Of a DNA stretch of 64,000 nt, positions 37,831 to 46,846 are shown piece after piece. The stretch covers positions 45,963 through 109,962 of the forward strand of contig JALOSF010000001.1 of NCBI GenBank assembly GCA_025458525.1. The letters run 5' to 3'. The translations under genes were made by a program, and so were the position numbers. Within the stretch, counting starts at the first letter, position 1; the number at the start of each line of letters is the position of its first letter. Source of the DNA: Cypionkella sp. (GTDB taxonomy: Bacteria > Pseudomonadota > Alphaproteobacteria > Rhodobacterales > Rhodobacteraceae). Under the pieces are notes generated by a model that was given only the letters and a program-made list of their open reading frames with translations, had not been told where the DNA came from and ran no database searches.

Positions 37831-38363
37831 GGCGCGACCGTGCGGCAGGCGGGGCACAGGCCCAAGGCTTCGATATTGGTGCGTTCGATCGCAAAACCGA
37901 TGGCCTGCGCGGCGGCATCCAGCGCGGCGCGCACCGGGGCTGCCGGTGCCTCGGCCACCGCATCGCAGGCTTTGCAGATCAGGAAGGTCGGCGCATGGGT
38001 TTCGCCCGGATGCATGCAGGCGGCAAAGGCGTTCAGGCGGCGGATCCTGTGGGCAAAACCCTGATCCACCAGAAACTCCAGCGCGCGATAAGCGACGGGG
38101 GGCTGATTGCCAAAGCCATCGGCGGCCAGCCGCTGCAACACGTCATAGGCCCCCATCGCCTTGTGGCTTTCCAGCAGGATTTCCAGCACGCGCTTGCGCA
38201 CCGGGGTCAACCGCGCGCCAGAGGCGGCGGCAAGCTGTTCGGCCCGGGCCAGAACATCGGCGGCACAATGGTCATGATCATGCCGGGCAAAGGCAAGATC
38301 CGGGCTGGTGCACCCAAGACAATCGTCCTGACCGGGATGAAGATCGGCATGGTCATGCGGCAT
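37827..38363 (-). CDS. zur: Zinc uptake regulator Zur (Fur family)
   Basis: A 178-residue Fur-family repressor. An N-terminal His/Cys-rich extension (MPHDHADLHPGQDDCLGC) precedes the winged helix (LTPVRKRVLEILLESHKAMGAYDVLQRL). Zinc-site motifs are CMHPGETHAP, ICKACDAV and LCPACRTV, giving the two CxxC pairs of the structural zinc. It would repress znuA and its own operon when zinc is plentiful; a matching dyad lies in the shared promoter. Start at 38363 chosen over one 78 bases upstream that would overlap the operator. Confidence 0.92.
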   Translation of the reverse strand: MPHDHADLHPGQDDCLGCTSPDLAFARHDHDHCAADVLARAEQLAAASGARLTPVRKRVLEILLESHKAMGAYDVLQRLAADGFGNQPPVAYRALEFLVDQGFAHRIRRLNAFAACMHPGETHAPTFLICKACDAVAEAPAAPVRAALDAAAQAIGFAIERTNIEALGLCPACRTVAP

Positions 38364-38387
38364 GGAAGGTTTCCTTCGACCTTGACG

Positions 38388-38402
38388 TGTTACAGTATAA
38401 CA
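38388..38402. promoter_or_regulatory. Zur box between zur-znuCB and znuA
   Basis: TGTTACAGTATAACA, an imperfect palindrome close to the alphaproteobacterial Zur pattern TGTTATNNNATAACA. It lies 25 bases before zur and 38 before znuA, so one site can control both transcripts. Confidence 0.7.
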
Positions 38403-38439
38403 TACATAAGGCCAGAAATCTGTTCTGAAAGGCCAAACC

Positions 38440-39495
38440 ATGCGTTATATCGTATCGCTTCTGTTGACCAGCACCGCCCTGCCGGCCTTGGCCGACGTGC
38501 CGCGCGTTGTCGCCGATATCCCGCCAATTCACGCGATTGCCGCACAGGTCATGGGCGACCTTGGCCAGCCAGAACTGCTGCTGGACAGCGGCGCCAATGC
38601 CCATTCCTATCAGTTGCGCCCCAGTCAGGCCGCAAGCCTGGCAGAGGCGGATCTGATCCTGTGGGTCGGGCCGCAGATGACGCCGTGGATGGCGCGCGCG
38701 CTCGAAGGCTTGTCGGCCGATGTGCCACATCTTGCGCTGTTGACCGCCGAAGGCACCTACACGCGCGAATTTGGCGCGTCGAAACCGCATGACCACGCCC
38801 ATGGGGAGGAGGCGGGCCACGAAGGGCACGACCACGCCCACGAGCAGGAGGCGGGACACGAAGGGCACGACCACGCCCACGAGCATGAGGCAGGGCACGA
38901 AGGGCACGACCACGCCCATGAGGAGGCGGCAGGGCATGAAGGGCATGACCACGACGCACCGGGCCACAGCCACAGCGGCGTTGATCCACACGCCTGGCTT
39001 GATCCGGCGAATGCCCGGGTCTGGGCAGGGGTGATCGCGGCAGAACTGTCGCGCATCGACCCCGAAAATGCGGCGACCTATGCGGCCAATGCGGCGGCGG
39101 CGCAGGCGCGGATTGACGTTCTGGATGCCGAACTCGCCGCGATGCTTGCGCCGGCCAAGGGCAAGCCCTTTGTCGTGTTCCACGATGCCTATGGCTATTT
39201 CGCCGATCACTACGGGTTGACGGTTGCCGGGTCTATTGCCCTTGGCGATGCAAGTTCCCCCGGGGCCGCGCGGTTGCGTGACCTGTCACAAGACGTGGCC
39301 AGCGGCGGCGCGATCTGCCTGTTCCCCGAAGCGCAGCATGATGGCGCGCTGGTGACACAGATGGCCGAGGGCAGCGCGGCAAAGATCGGTGCGGCCCTTG
39401 ATCCAGAAGGCAGCAGCATCCCGCCCGGCCCGGATGCCTATGACGCCTTGATGCGCGCCTTGGCAACCAACATCGTATCCTGCGTCACCGGCTGA
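38440..39495 (+). CDS. znuA: Zinc ABC transporter periplasmic binding protein ZnuA
   Basis: A 351-residue cluster A-I metal-binding protein with a signal peptide ending ALPALA. The zinc ligand histidines are expected in GANAHSYQLRPSQ, GVDPHAWLDPANARVW and VVFHDAYGYFADHYGL. Between strands it carries a His/Asp/Glu loop (residues 118-169) built of four 13-residue repeats. Such loops bind extra zinc and help capture at low concentration. Divergent from zur. Confidence 0.94.
   Translation: MRYIVSLLLTSTALPALADVPRVVADIPPIHAIAAQVMGDLGQPELLLDSGANAHSYQLRPSQAASLAEADLILWVGPQMTPWMARALEGLSADVPHLALLTAEGTYTREFGASKPHDHAHGEEAGHEGHDHAHEQEAGHEGHDHAHEHEAGHEGHDHAHEEAAGHEGHDHDAPGHSHSGVDPHAWLDPANARVWAGVIAAELSRIDPENAATYAANAAAAQARIDVLDAELAAMLAPAKGKPFVVFHDAYGYFADHYGLTVAGSIALGDASSPGAARLRDLSQDVASGGAICLFPEAQHDGALVTQMAEGSAAKIGAALDPEGSSIPPGPDAYDALMRALATNIVSCVTG
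38791..38946 (+). repeat. Four tandem 39-bp repeats inside znuA
   Basis: Four in-frame copies coding DHAHxxEAGHEGH (GEE, QE, HE, EEA variants), at 38791, 38830, 38869 and 38908, ending just before GACCACGACG. The DNA copies are nearly identical, indicating recent expansion, and copy number may vary between strains. Confidence 0.9.
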
Positions 39496-39540
39496 CCGGG
39501 CTTTGCGGGAAGGCGGGGGTCTGGCCGGGACGGCAGATCC

Positions 39541-40779
39541 TTAGCCTTCGACCCCGCCCAATCCTGCCGACTGAAACCAGCGAATGATCGCAAGTCGCTC
39601 CTCCGGCTCCATATAGCTCAGGTTGCCGGGGGGCATCGCGTGGCTGATGCCCGCCTGCATGTAGATCCGGCGCGCCTCATGGGCGATTTGTGCCTCGGTC
39701 TCCAGCACCACACCTTTCGGGGGCCACAGCATGCCATCCCAGTTCGGTTCGGCGGCGTGGCACATGCTGCACCGACCCTGCACGATGCTGACCACATCTT
39801 CGAAACCGGGGGCGGCGGCATGTTGCAGCGCGGCGCCGGTCAGCGCAGCCTCGGCCTGCGGCACCGTGCGCATCGGCGCGGTCGAGAGCCAGGCGATGAC
39901 AAGGAACAGGATCGCCGTCACGCCCCAGGTCCAGTGCGGATTGCCCTTGCGCGCATGTTTTGTGTTGAACCAGTGGCGGATCGTCACCCCCATCAGGAAG
40001 ACAAGGCTGGCGATGATCCAGTTGTATTCGGTGGCGAACACCAGCGGGTAATGGTTCGACAGCATCAGGAACAACACGGGCAACGTCAGATAGTTGTTGT
40101 GCGTGCTGCGCTGCTTGGCGATCTTACCATATTTGGCATCCGGGGTGCGCCCGGCCTTCAGATCGGCGACCACGATGCGCTGGTTCGGCATGATGATCAT
40201 GAACACATTGGCCGACATGATCGTGGCAGTAAATGCCCCAAGATGCAGCAAGGCGGCGCGGCCGGAAAACACCTGGGTGTAGAACCACGACATCCCCACC
40301 AGCACCACGAACAGCGCCACCATCAGCACCGTCTGATCGGCGTTCACAAAGACGCGGCACAGCGTGTTATAGGCCAGCCAGCCAAAGGCGAGCGAGGCAA
40401 GCGAGATGGCCACAGCCTGCCAGACCTGCAACTCCATCACCTGCGGGTCGATCAGGAACATCTCGGCGCCAAGGTAATAGACCAGCACCAGCATGGCAAA
40501 ACCCGACAGCCAGGTGGCGTAGCTTTCCCATTTGAACCAGGTCAGATGCTCGGGCATCATCGCGGGGGCGACCAGATATTTCTGGATGTGATAGAACCCG
40601 CCGCCGTGAACCTGCCATTCCTCGCCATGCGCAAGGGGCGGCAGGCTGGGCGTCTTGCGCAGGCCAAGATCCAGCGCGACGAAATAGAATGACGACCCGA
40701 TCCAGGCGATGGCCGTGATGACATGCAGCCAGCGCACGCCGATTTCCACCCATTCCCACATCACGGCATAATCATACAT
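39541..40779 (-). CDS. puuD: Membrane-bound urate oxidase/hydroxylase PuuD
   Basis: A 412-residue protein: about eight membrane helices of the urate-oxidase N-terminal (PuuD) family, starting WEWVEIGVRWLHVITAIAW, followed by a C-terminal periplasmic cytochrome c domain with CxxCH haem motif (GRCSMCHAAEP) and distal Met in AMPPGNLSYM. It oxidises urate to 5-hydroxyisourate and sends electrons to the respiratory chain, replacing soluble uricase. Start at 40779 follows a G-rich ribosome site. Divergent from the LysR gene. Confidence 0.92.
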   Translation of the reverse strand: MYDYAVMWEWVEIGVRWLHVITAIAWIGSSFYFVALDLGLRKTPSLPPLAHGEEWQVHGGGFYHIQKYLVAPAMMPEHLTWFKWESYATWLSGFAMLVLVYYLGAEMFLIDPQVMELQVWQAVAISLASLAFGWLAYNTLCRVFVNADQTVLMVALFVVLVGMSWFYTQVFSGRAALLHLGAFTATIMSANVFMIIMPNQRIVVADLKAGRTPDAKYGKIAKQRSTHNNYLTLPVLFLMLSNHYPLVFATEYNWIIASLVFLMGVTIRHWFNTKHARKGNPHWTWGVTAILFLVIAWLSTAPMRTVPQAEAALTGAALQHAAAPGFEDVVSIVQGRCSMCHAAEPNWDGMLWPPKGVVLETEAQIAHEARRIYMQAGISHAMPPGNLSYMEPEERLAIIRWFQSAGLGGVEG

Positions 40780-40876
40780 CGGACGCCCCCCTGAATTGTC
40801 TTTGTCCCAAACGCTATACCGACGCGCCATCTTCTGTTAATCCTGCGAAATACCGGATCACTTTCAAACGTCGCCG

Positions 40877-40882
40877 TATAAT
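40877..40882 (+). promoter_or_regulatory. -10 element of the LysR gene
   Basis: A perfect TATAAT 14 bases before the LysR start codon in the puuD-lysR divergent region. No good -35 hexamer is seen at 16-18 bases, consistent with a weak or activator-dependent promoter. Confidence 0.45.
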
Positions 40883-40896
40883 GGGGATCTGCCCGG

Positions 40897-41820
40897 ATGT
40901 CCTACGTCAACAACCTTCGAATGTTCATCCGTGTCTATGAATTGGGCAGCATGAGTGCGGCCGCGCGTGACCAGCGCAGTTCGCCTGCGGTTGCCTCGGC
41001 GCGAATCTCGGAGCTTGAAAAGCATCTGGGGGTGCGCTTGTTCAACCGCACCACGCGCAGCCTGCAACCGACCGAGAATGGCCGCATCTTCTATGACGGG
41101 GCGCGGCGGGTGCTGGAAGCGATCGAAGATGCGGAATCGGCGGTGATGGATGTCACGCAAAACCCGCGCGGCACGATCTTTGTGGCCACCCCCTTGGGCG
41201 TGGGCAGGCGCTTCATCGCGCCGCATGTGCCCGCGTTCAAGGATCTTTACCCGCTGATCGATGTGCGGCTGCGCCTGTCCGACCGCGTGATCGACGTGGT
41301 CAGCGAAGGCATCGATGTGTGTTTTCACCTTGGCATCCTGGAGGACAGCACGCTGAAGGTGCGGCTGATTGCCGATTGCCAGCGCATCCTGTGCGCCGCG
41401 CCCGATTACATCGCCCGCCGCGGCCTGCCCGAGGACGGGGCGGCCCTGGTGCGGGACCGGCATGATTGCCTGAACCTGCGCTTTCCGGGCGCAAAGGAAT
41501 TCCAGTGGACGCTGATCACGCCAGAAGGACCGCGCCGGTTTGAGATCACCGGGCCGTTCGAATCGGACGACGGCGATGTGCTGACCCACTGGGCGCTGAC
41601 AGGGCGCGGCATCGTGATGAAGCCGCTGTTCGAGGTGGCCGAGCATCTGCGCAGCGGCGCATTGGTCCCGGTCGCCACCGCGACCCCGCCCTTGCCGGTG
41701 CAACTGTCCAGCCTGTCGCAACACCGCCGGCTGAAAGACCCCAAGGTGCGGCTGTTCACCGATTACATGGCCGCCCGCATCCGCGAGGAAATGCGCCGCG
41801 CCATCGACGGCGAGGCATGA
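40897..41820 (+). CDS. LysR-family transcriptional regulator
   Basis: A 307-residue LysR regulator. The N-terminal HTH (GSMSAAARDQRSSPAVASARI, then ELEKHLGVRLFNRTTRSL) is followed by a substrate-binding domain (about 90-300). Divergent from puuD and ahead of the other urate genes, it is the natural candidate for a urate- or purine-responsive regulator; the effector is inferred, not seen. Confidence 0.88.
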   Translation: MSYVNNLRMFIRVYELGSMSAAARDQRSSPAVASARISELEKHLGVRLFNRTTRSLQPTENGRIFYDGARRVLEAIEDAESAVMDVTQNPRGTIFVATPLGVGRRFIAPHVPAFKDLYPLIDVRLRLSDRVIDVVSEGIDVCFHLGILEDSTLKVRLIADCQRILCAAPDYIARRGLPEDGAALVRDRHDCLNLRFPGAKEFQWTLITPEGPRRFEITGPFESDDGDVLTHWALTGRGIVMKPLFEVAEHLRSGALVPVATATPPLPVQLSSLSQHRRLKDPKVRLFTDYMAARIREEMRRAIDGEA

Positions 41821-41822
41821 AA

Positions 41823-41853
41823 AAACGCCCGCAGCGCCAAGCTGCGGGCGTTT
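41823..41853. terminator. Bidirectional terminator between LysR gene and DUF2125 gene
   Basis: A 13-bp perfect stem AAACGCCCGCAGC / GCTGCGGGCGTTT with a 5-nt loop, A-rich on the left and T-rich on the right, so it can serve both converging genes. Confidence 0.8.
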
Positions 41854-41868
41854 GTCGGATCGCGACGG

Positions 41869-43335
41869 TTACTGGATCTGCTGGCCGTTCACAAAGATCG
41901 ACCCGCCCTCTTTGGCTTCGATCTTCGAGGTCAGCACATCTTCGCCCTCGGTCTTGCCGAACATCGCCATCATCATCCGGGCCCCCATCGCATCGTCCTC
42001 GGTCAGGACGCCCAGCTTGATCAGCCCGTCGATCACCTTGTTGCCGCCTTCAAGCCGCAGATCGGCGGTGCCGATCGGCATCGGTGGGCCACCGGCCGCG
42101 ACCGCGGAGTTGTCGAAGGTGAAGGCACCCGTCCCGGTCAAGGCCGCGCCGATGGCCTTGACGGTCAGGGTGCGGATATCAAGCGTCTCAGCTTCGGGCA
42201 GCGAGGTGGGCGGGGCGCCGGTTTCACCCGATACCATCAGGTCCAGCACATCGATCTTGGCGGTGCCACCCAGATCCAGGGCCACATCCAGCGGCCCATG
42301 TTCCAGCACATTGCCCGCGTCGATCAAATTCCACGCCGCGTCATCCAGCACAAGGTTGGCAATGTCGAGCGTCAGCCCATAATCGCCCGAGGTTTCCCCT
42401 GTCACCATCGGCATGACAAACCCCATGCCAAAGACATCCGCGCTCATGTTCACGGGCGCGGGCACCATCGGCGGGCGGGCTGTCAGTTGCATGCCCTCGA
42501 CGCTGGTCGAGACATCGAAAGTATCGACATTGGCGGTGACGGCCGTGACCCCAGGCTCTGCCGAATAGGCAAAGCTCATCGGCACAAGCGGGTTGTTGTC
42601 CACCAGATCGCCGACCGATGCGCCTTGCGTGACCTCGAGGCTAAGCCCCAGACCGGCGCGCACGGCATCGGCAAAGGCCTGCGTGCTTTGCAAGCCCGCC
42701 AGATCCACGCCTTCGGGCAGCGTCAATTCGCCCGTCATGACCAGATCGGCCGTATCGCTGCTGGTCACGGTGTCGATCGCGGCGGCGGGGTCTTTTTGCG
42801 TGATCGCATAGACCAGCTTTTCGGCGGACATGTCGATGCCAAGCGCCTCGGCCCCGCGGGTATAGCGCCCGCCAACCGACACCAGATCAAAGACGCCATT
42901 AAAGGCCGTGTCGCCCTCGGCCATGTCAACTTGCAGCTTGAGGCTGTCGGCATCGATGCCATAGCCAAGCCCGCCCTCATCCTCGAACACGCTGACCGAC
43001 AGTTCCTGATGCGTCAGGACGACCGTGGCGGGGGCCGTGTTTTCAAGTTTGATCTCACCGGGAAAGAAGGCAACGCTGCCGTCTTCCTGCTCGACCAGCG
43101 ACAGTTCCGAAATCGTCGCAATCGGGGCTTCGCCGGTCGGCGCGACGGTGACACCGTTCAGCGTCAACTCGCCATCGCCGGCGACTTCGGTTGCCACGGT
43201 GATCGTCATGCCACCTTCGGTCGCTGCCGCCTGAAGGTCAGCCCAGACCTGATCCGCCGTCAGGGCCGCTTGCGCCGTGCCGCACAGCAAAAGCGCCATT
43301 ACCGGCGCGGTCATCAATACCTTTGTTCCGAACAT
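41869..43335 (-). CDS. DUF2125 family exported protein
   Basis: A 488-residue secreted or envelope protein with a signal peptide ending CGTAQA; start at 43335 follows GGGAGAG. The body is a long beta-rich sequence with repeated VDTFDVSTSVEG / LTLDIANLVLD style strands, typical of the DUF2125 family found in Rhodobacterales. Function unknown. It lies inside the urate gene region, but nothing in its sequence links it to purines. Confidence 0.75.
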   Translation of the reverse strand: MFGTKVLMTAPVMALLLCGTAQAALTADQVWADLQAAATEGGMTITVATEVAGDGELTLNGVTVAPTGEAPIATISELSLVEQEDGSVAFFPGEIKLENTAPATVVLTHQELSVSVFEDEGGLGYGIDADSLKLQVDMAEGDTAFNGVFDLVSVGGRYTRGAEALGIDMSAEKLVYAITQKDPAAAIDTVTSSDTADLVMTGELTLPEGVDLAGLQSTQAFADAVRAGLGLSLEVTQGASVGDLVDNNPLVPMSFAYSAEPGVTAVTANVDTFDVSTSVEGMQLTARPPMVPAPVNMSADVFGMGFVMPMVTGETSGDYGLTLDIANLVLDDAAWNLIDAGNVLEHGPLDVALDLGGTAKIDVLDLMVSGETGAPPTSLPEAETLDIRTLTVKAIGAALTGTGAFTFDNSAVAAGGPPMPIGTADLRLEGGNKVIDGLIKLGVLTEDDAMGARMMMAMFGKTEGEDVLTSKIEAKEGGSIFVNGQQIQ

Positions 43336-43434
43336 GCCGCTCTCCCAGCCAAGCAGTTTTATGCGCCGACACAAAACCGCTTTCCGGGCGCGGACGCAAG
43401 GTCAGGTTTCAGATACCCCGCCTCAACGGCTGCC

Positions 43435-43788
43435 TCAACTGCCGCGATAGGTCGAATAGGCAAAAGGCGAGATAAGCAACGGCACGTGATAATGCTGTGC
43501 GGCATCGGGCACGCCAAAACGAATGGGAATTTCGTTCAGAAACAATACCTCCCCCGAGGCCTGCCCCGTCGCGCGCAGATAGTCGCCCGCGCAGAACACC
43601 AGCTCGTAAGTGCCAGCCTTCAGGGCATCACCACTGAGCAGCGGGGCATCGGTGCGACCATCGCTATTGGTCAAAACTTCGGCAATCTTCGTGTGTGCAT
43701 TGCCGCTGACCCGATACAGCATGATCCGCACCCCTGCGGCAGGCTTGCCCAGCGCGGTATCCAGCACATGCGTTGACAGACGTCCCAT
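43435..43788 (-). CDS. uraH: 5-hydroxyisourate hydrolase (transthyretin-like)
   Basis: A 117-residue transthyretin-related protein. The active-site blocks are at the N-terminus (LSTHVLDTALGKPAAGVRI, with His and Arg) and the C-terminus (HYHVPLLISPFAYSTYRGS, the diagnostic YRGS end). It hydrolyses 5-hydroxyisourate, the PuuD product, to OHCU. Divergent from puuE-uraD across a 155-bp region with a dyad. Confidence 0.95.
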   Translation of the reverse strand: MGRLSTHVLDTALGKPAAGVRIMLYRVSGNAHTKIAEVLTNSDGRTDAPLLSGDALKAGTYELVFCAGDYLRATGQASGEVLFLNEIPIRFGVPDAAQHYHVPLLISPFAYSTYRGS

Positions 43789-43877
43789 TGCCCGGTCCTT
43801 CCCTTGTTGCGCCTGCCATCACAGCACGAAAGCCCGGCCATGGCGACTGCCTGTGCGCGCGATATCTCTTTCTGGAA

Positions 43878-43889
43878 TTTATTGATAAA
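43878..43889. promoter_or_regulatory. AT-rich palindrome in the uraH/puuE divergent promoter
   Basis: TTTAT-TG-ATAAA, a perfect 5-bp-arm dyad in an otherwise GC-rich area, 55 bases before the puuE start. It may be the operator for the LysR or another purine regulator. A TAATAT lies downstream at about 43909, but the spacing to TTGATA is too long for a standard promoter. Confidence 0.35.
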
Positions 43890-43943
43890 CGCCTCGGGTT
43901 TCTGCGCCTAATATACGGCAACGCTTGAAAGTGAGGAATCGTC

Positions 43944-45359
43944 GTGAACCGTTATCCCCGAGACTTTCGCGGCCACGGGCCAAATGCACCGGATGCCAAA
44001 TGGCCAGGCGGCGCCAAAATCGCGATTTCGCTGGTTCTGAACTACGAAGAAGGCGGCGAAAACAACATTCTGCATGGCGATTCCGGGTCCGAGGCGTTCC
44101 TGTCCGACATCGCGGGGGCAGCACCTTGGCCCGGAATGCGGCACTGGAACATGGAATCGATCTATGAATACGGGGCGCGGGCCGGGTTCTGGCGGTTGCA
44201 CCGCCTGTTCACCGAACGCGGGATCCCGGTCACGATCTACGGCGTGACCTCGGCACTTGCGCGCAACCCCGAACAGGTGGCCGCGATGAAGGACGCGGGC
44301 TGGGAAATCGCCAGCCACGGGCTGAAATGGGTCGATCACCGCGACATGCCCGAAGATGTCGAGCGCGCCCAGATCGCGGAGTCCTTCCGCCTGCACACCG
44401 AAGTGGTCGGCACGCCGCCGCAGGGGTGGTACACCGGGCGGTGCAGCATGAATACCGTGCGGCTGACGGCGCAAACCCATCGGCTTGCCTGGATTTCCGA
44501 TACCTATGACGACGATCTGCCCTATTGGATGGAAGTGGGCGACCATGACCAGCTGGTGATTCCCTACACGCTGGAGGCAAACGACATGCGCTTTGCCACC
44601 GCGCCGGGTTACATCACGGGCGAGCAATTCTATCAGTATCTGAAAGACAGTTTCGACACGCTTTATGCCGAAGGACAGGCAGGCGCGGCCAAGATGTTCT
44701 CGATCGGCCTGCATTGCCGGCTGATCGGGCGTCCGGGCAAGATTGCGGGGCTGAAGCGGTTTCTGGATTACGCGCAAGGCCATGAGGGCGTCTGGTTCCC
44801 GCGCCGCATCGACATCGCCGAGCATTGGGCCAAGGCGCATCCGCATCAGCGGCGCGAACGCCCCAGCCAGATGACGCGCGCCCGTTTCGTGGAACGGTTC
44901 GGCAGCATCTTTGAACATTCGCCCTGGATCGCCGAGCGGGCCTTCGATCTGGAGCTTGGCCCGGCGCATGACAGTGCGGTGGGCCTGCACAATGCGCTGA
45001 CCCGGATGTTCCGCAGCGCCAGCCCCGAGGAGCGGATGGGCGTGCTGACCGCGCACCCTGATCTGGCCGGAAAACTGGCGGCGGCCAAGCGGCTGACCGC
45101 CGAATCGGCGGCCGAACAGGCCAGCGCCGCGCTGGATGCGCTGACCGATGCCGAACGCGCCCGGTTCGAGACGCTGAACGCCGATTATGTGGCCAAGCAC
45201 GGCTTTCCCTTCATCATCGCGGTGCGCGACAACAGCAAGGCCAGCATCCTTGCCGCCTTTGAAACCCGCATCGCCAACGACACCGCCACCGAATTCGCGA
45301 CTGCCTGCGCTCAGGTGGAACGGATCGCAGAATTGCGCCTGAAAGACATCCTGCCATGA
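43944..45359 (+). CDS. puuE-uraD: Fused allantoinase PuuE and OHCU decarboxylase UraD
   Basis: A 471-residue bifunctional protein. Residues ~1-300 are the polysaccharide-deacetylase-type allantoinase PuuE (RYPRDFRGHGPNAPDAKWPG, then NYEEGGENNILHGD and GWEIASHGLKWVDH). Residues ~310-471 are an OHCU decarboxylase (MTRARFVERFGSIFEHSPWIAERAF is its start; MGVLTAHPDLAGKL holds its catalytic His; KHGFPFIIAVRD follows). It catalyses OHCU to allantoin and allantoin to allantoate, two consecutive steps. GTG start after TGAGGAATC. The next gene overlaps by ATGA. Confidence 0.92.
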   Translation: MNRYPRDFRGHGPNAPDAKWPGGAKIAISLVLNYEEGGENNILHGDSGSEAFLSDIAGAAPWPGMRHWNMESIYEYGARAGFWRLHRLFTERGIPVTIYGVTSALARNPEQVAAMKDAGWEIASHGLKWVDHRDMPEDVERAQIAESFRLHTEVVGTPPQGWYTGRCSMNTVRLTAQTHRLAWISDTYDDDLPYWMEVGDHDQLVIPYTLEANDMRFATAPGYITGEQFYQYLKDSFDTLYAEGQAGAAKMFSIGLHCRLIGRPGKIAGLKRFLDYAQGHEGVWFPRRIDIAEHWAKAHPHQRRERPSQMTRARFVERFGSIFEHSPWIAERAFDLELGPAHDSAVGLHNALTRMFRSASPEERMGVLTAHPDLAGKLAAAKRLTAESAAEQASAALDALTDAERARFETLNADYVAKHGFPFIIAVRDNSKASILAAFETRIANDTATEFATACAQVERIAELRLKDILP

Positions 45360-46198
45360 CCCAGTATTACGCCCCCCAAGGCGGCCTGCCGCCGCAAACC
45401 AGCCTGATGACCCAGCGTGCGGTGTTCACCGACGCCTATGCCTTCATTCCCAAGGGCTGCTTTTCCGACATCGTGACCAGCGCCCTGCCCGGCTGGGACG
45501 GCACAAGGCTGTGGATGATCGCCCGCCCGATGAGCGGCTTTTCCGAAACCTTCAGCCAATATGTGATGGAGGTCGCCCCCGGTGGCGGATCGGACGCGCC
45601 TGATGCCGAAGACGGGGCCGAGCACTGGCTGTTCTTCACCGAAGGACAGGCGACGCTGGTGCTTGGCGGCACGGCCCATGCGATGGTTGCAGGCAGCTAT
45701 GCCTTCATCCCGGCCGGCAGTCATTGGACGCTGCGCGCGACCGGGGCGGCGCCCGCCCGCTTTCACTGGCTGCGCAAACTTTACGAACCAGCACCCGGGG
45801 TCGCTTCGCCCGAACCGATCATCACCCATGACCGGGACGTGCCCCTGTCGCTGATGCCGGACACCAATGGCGTCTGGGGCACCACGCGCTTTGCCGACCC
45901 GAGTGACCTGCGCCATGACGCCCATGTGAACATCGTGACGCTTCAGCCCGGCGGCACCATTCCCTTTGAGGAAACCCATGTGATGGAACACGGGCTGTAC
46001 GTGTTGCAGGGCAAGGCGGTTTACAAGCTCAACCGCGACTGGGTCGAGGTGGAGGCTGGCGATTTCATGTGGCTGCGCGCCTATTGCCCACAGGCCTGCT
46101 ATGCTGCGGGGCCCGGCCCGTTCCGCTATCTGCTCTACAAGGACGTGAACCGCCACGCAAAGCTGCGCGGTCCCGGCGGGTTTGGCGCGCTGCGCTAA
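45356..46198 (+). CDS. allE: (S)-ureidoglycine aminohydrolase
   Basis: A 280-residue bicupin of the AllE/YlbA family. It begins YYAPQGGLPPQTSLMTQRAV; cupin 1 carries AEHWLFFTEGQATLVLGG, and cupin 2 carries VMEHGLYVLQGKAVYKLNRDW followed by DFMWLRAYCPQACYA, which holds metal and substrate residues. It converts ureidoglycine to ureidoglycolate and ammonia, the step after allantoate. An allantoate amidohydrolase gene is not in the window and must lie elsewhere. Confidence 0.9.
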   Translation: MTQYYAPQGGLPPQTSLMTQRAVFTDAYAFIPKGCFSDIVTSALPGWDGTRLWMIARPMSGFSETFSQYVMEVAPGGGSDAPDAEDGAEHWLFFTEGQATLVLGGTAHAMVAGSYAFIPAGSHWTLRATGAAPARFHWLRKLYEPAPGVASPEPIITHDRDVPLSLMPDTNGVWGTTRFADPSDLRHDAHVNIVTLQPGGTIPFEETHVMEHGLYVLQGKAVYKLNRDWVEVEAGDFMWLRAYCPQACYAAGPGPFRYLLYKDVNRHAKLRGPGGFGALR

Positions 46199-46282
46199 CC
46201 GCACCGCCGCACGACCCTAGCATAGAACGCGACGACCGGGGGGCAGTGCGCCGCCCGGCCTTGCCCGGAAAAGGTGCCCTCG

Positions 46283-46759
46283 ATGCCGCAGATCACGCCT
46301 CGCCCCCTGACCGCCGAAGCCTTTGCACCCTTTGGCGACGTGCTGGAGGCGACCGGAGAGTTCCGGCTGATCAATGCCGGGCTGTGTCAGCGGCATCACG
46401 ATCTGGCCCGGCTGGACTTTGGCCCAGAGGGGCGGGCGGGGATTTCGGTGTTCAAGGCGGTGCCGCGCGCCCTGCCCTATGACTTCGATCTGATCGAGCG
46501 CCACCCCGATGGCAGCCAGGCTTTTCTGCCGCTGTCGCCCGACCCGTTTCTGGTGATCGTCTCGCAGGGGCCGGACCATGCGCCGCTGGCGTTCCTGACC
46601 GATGGCACCCAAGGCATCAACCTGCATCGCGGGACCTGGCACGGGGTGCTGACCCCGCTTGCAGCGCCCGGGCTTTTTGCCGTGGTGGACCGGATCGGCC
46701 CCACGCCAAACCTGGAAGAACACCGCTACACCGAGGTGTGGACGGTTCTGGCACCCTGA
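46283..46759 (+). CDS. allA: Ureidoglycolate lyase
   Basis: A 158-residue AllA family cupin-like protein: ITPRPLTAEAFAPFGDVLEA at the start, and GINLHRGTWHGVLTPL containing the conserved His. It splits ureidoglycolate to glyoxylate and urea. The ATG at 46283 is preferred to a GTG nine bases upstream because of the GGAAAAGG site. The glyoxylate made could enter the bhc pathway at the right of the window. Confidence 0.9.
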   Translation: MPQITPRPLTAEAFAPFGDVLEATGEFRLINAGLCQRHHDLARLDFGPEGRAGISVFKAVPRALPYDFDLIERHPDGSQAFLPLSPDPFLVIVSQGPDHAPLAFLTDGTQGINLHRGTWHGVLTPLAAPGLFAVVDRIGPTPNLEEHRYTEVWTVLAP

Positions 46760-46846
46760 GGAGGGGGTGCCTCTAACTGACCTGCACCCAAGGGGCGGTG
46801 CCGGCAGCGCGAACAATCAACGGCCCCGAGGGAAAGGAGGAAACGG

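Noticed and set aside
43881-43914. Sigma70 promoter TTGATA...TAATAT before puuE
   Set aside because: The spacer is 21 bases, too long for a standard promoter.
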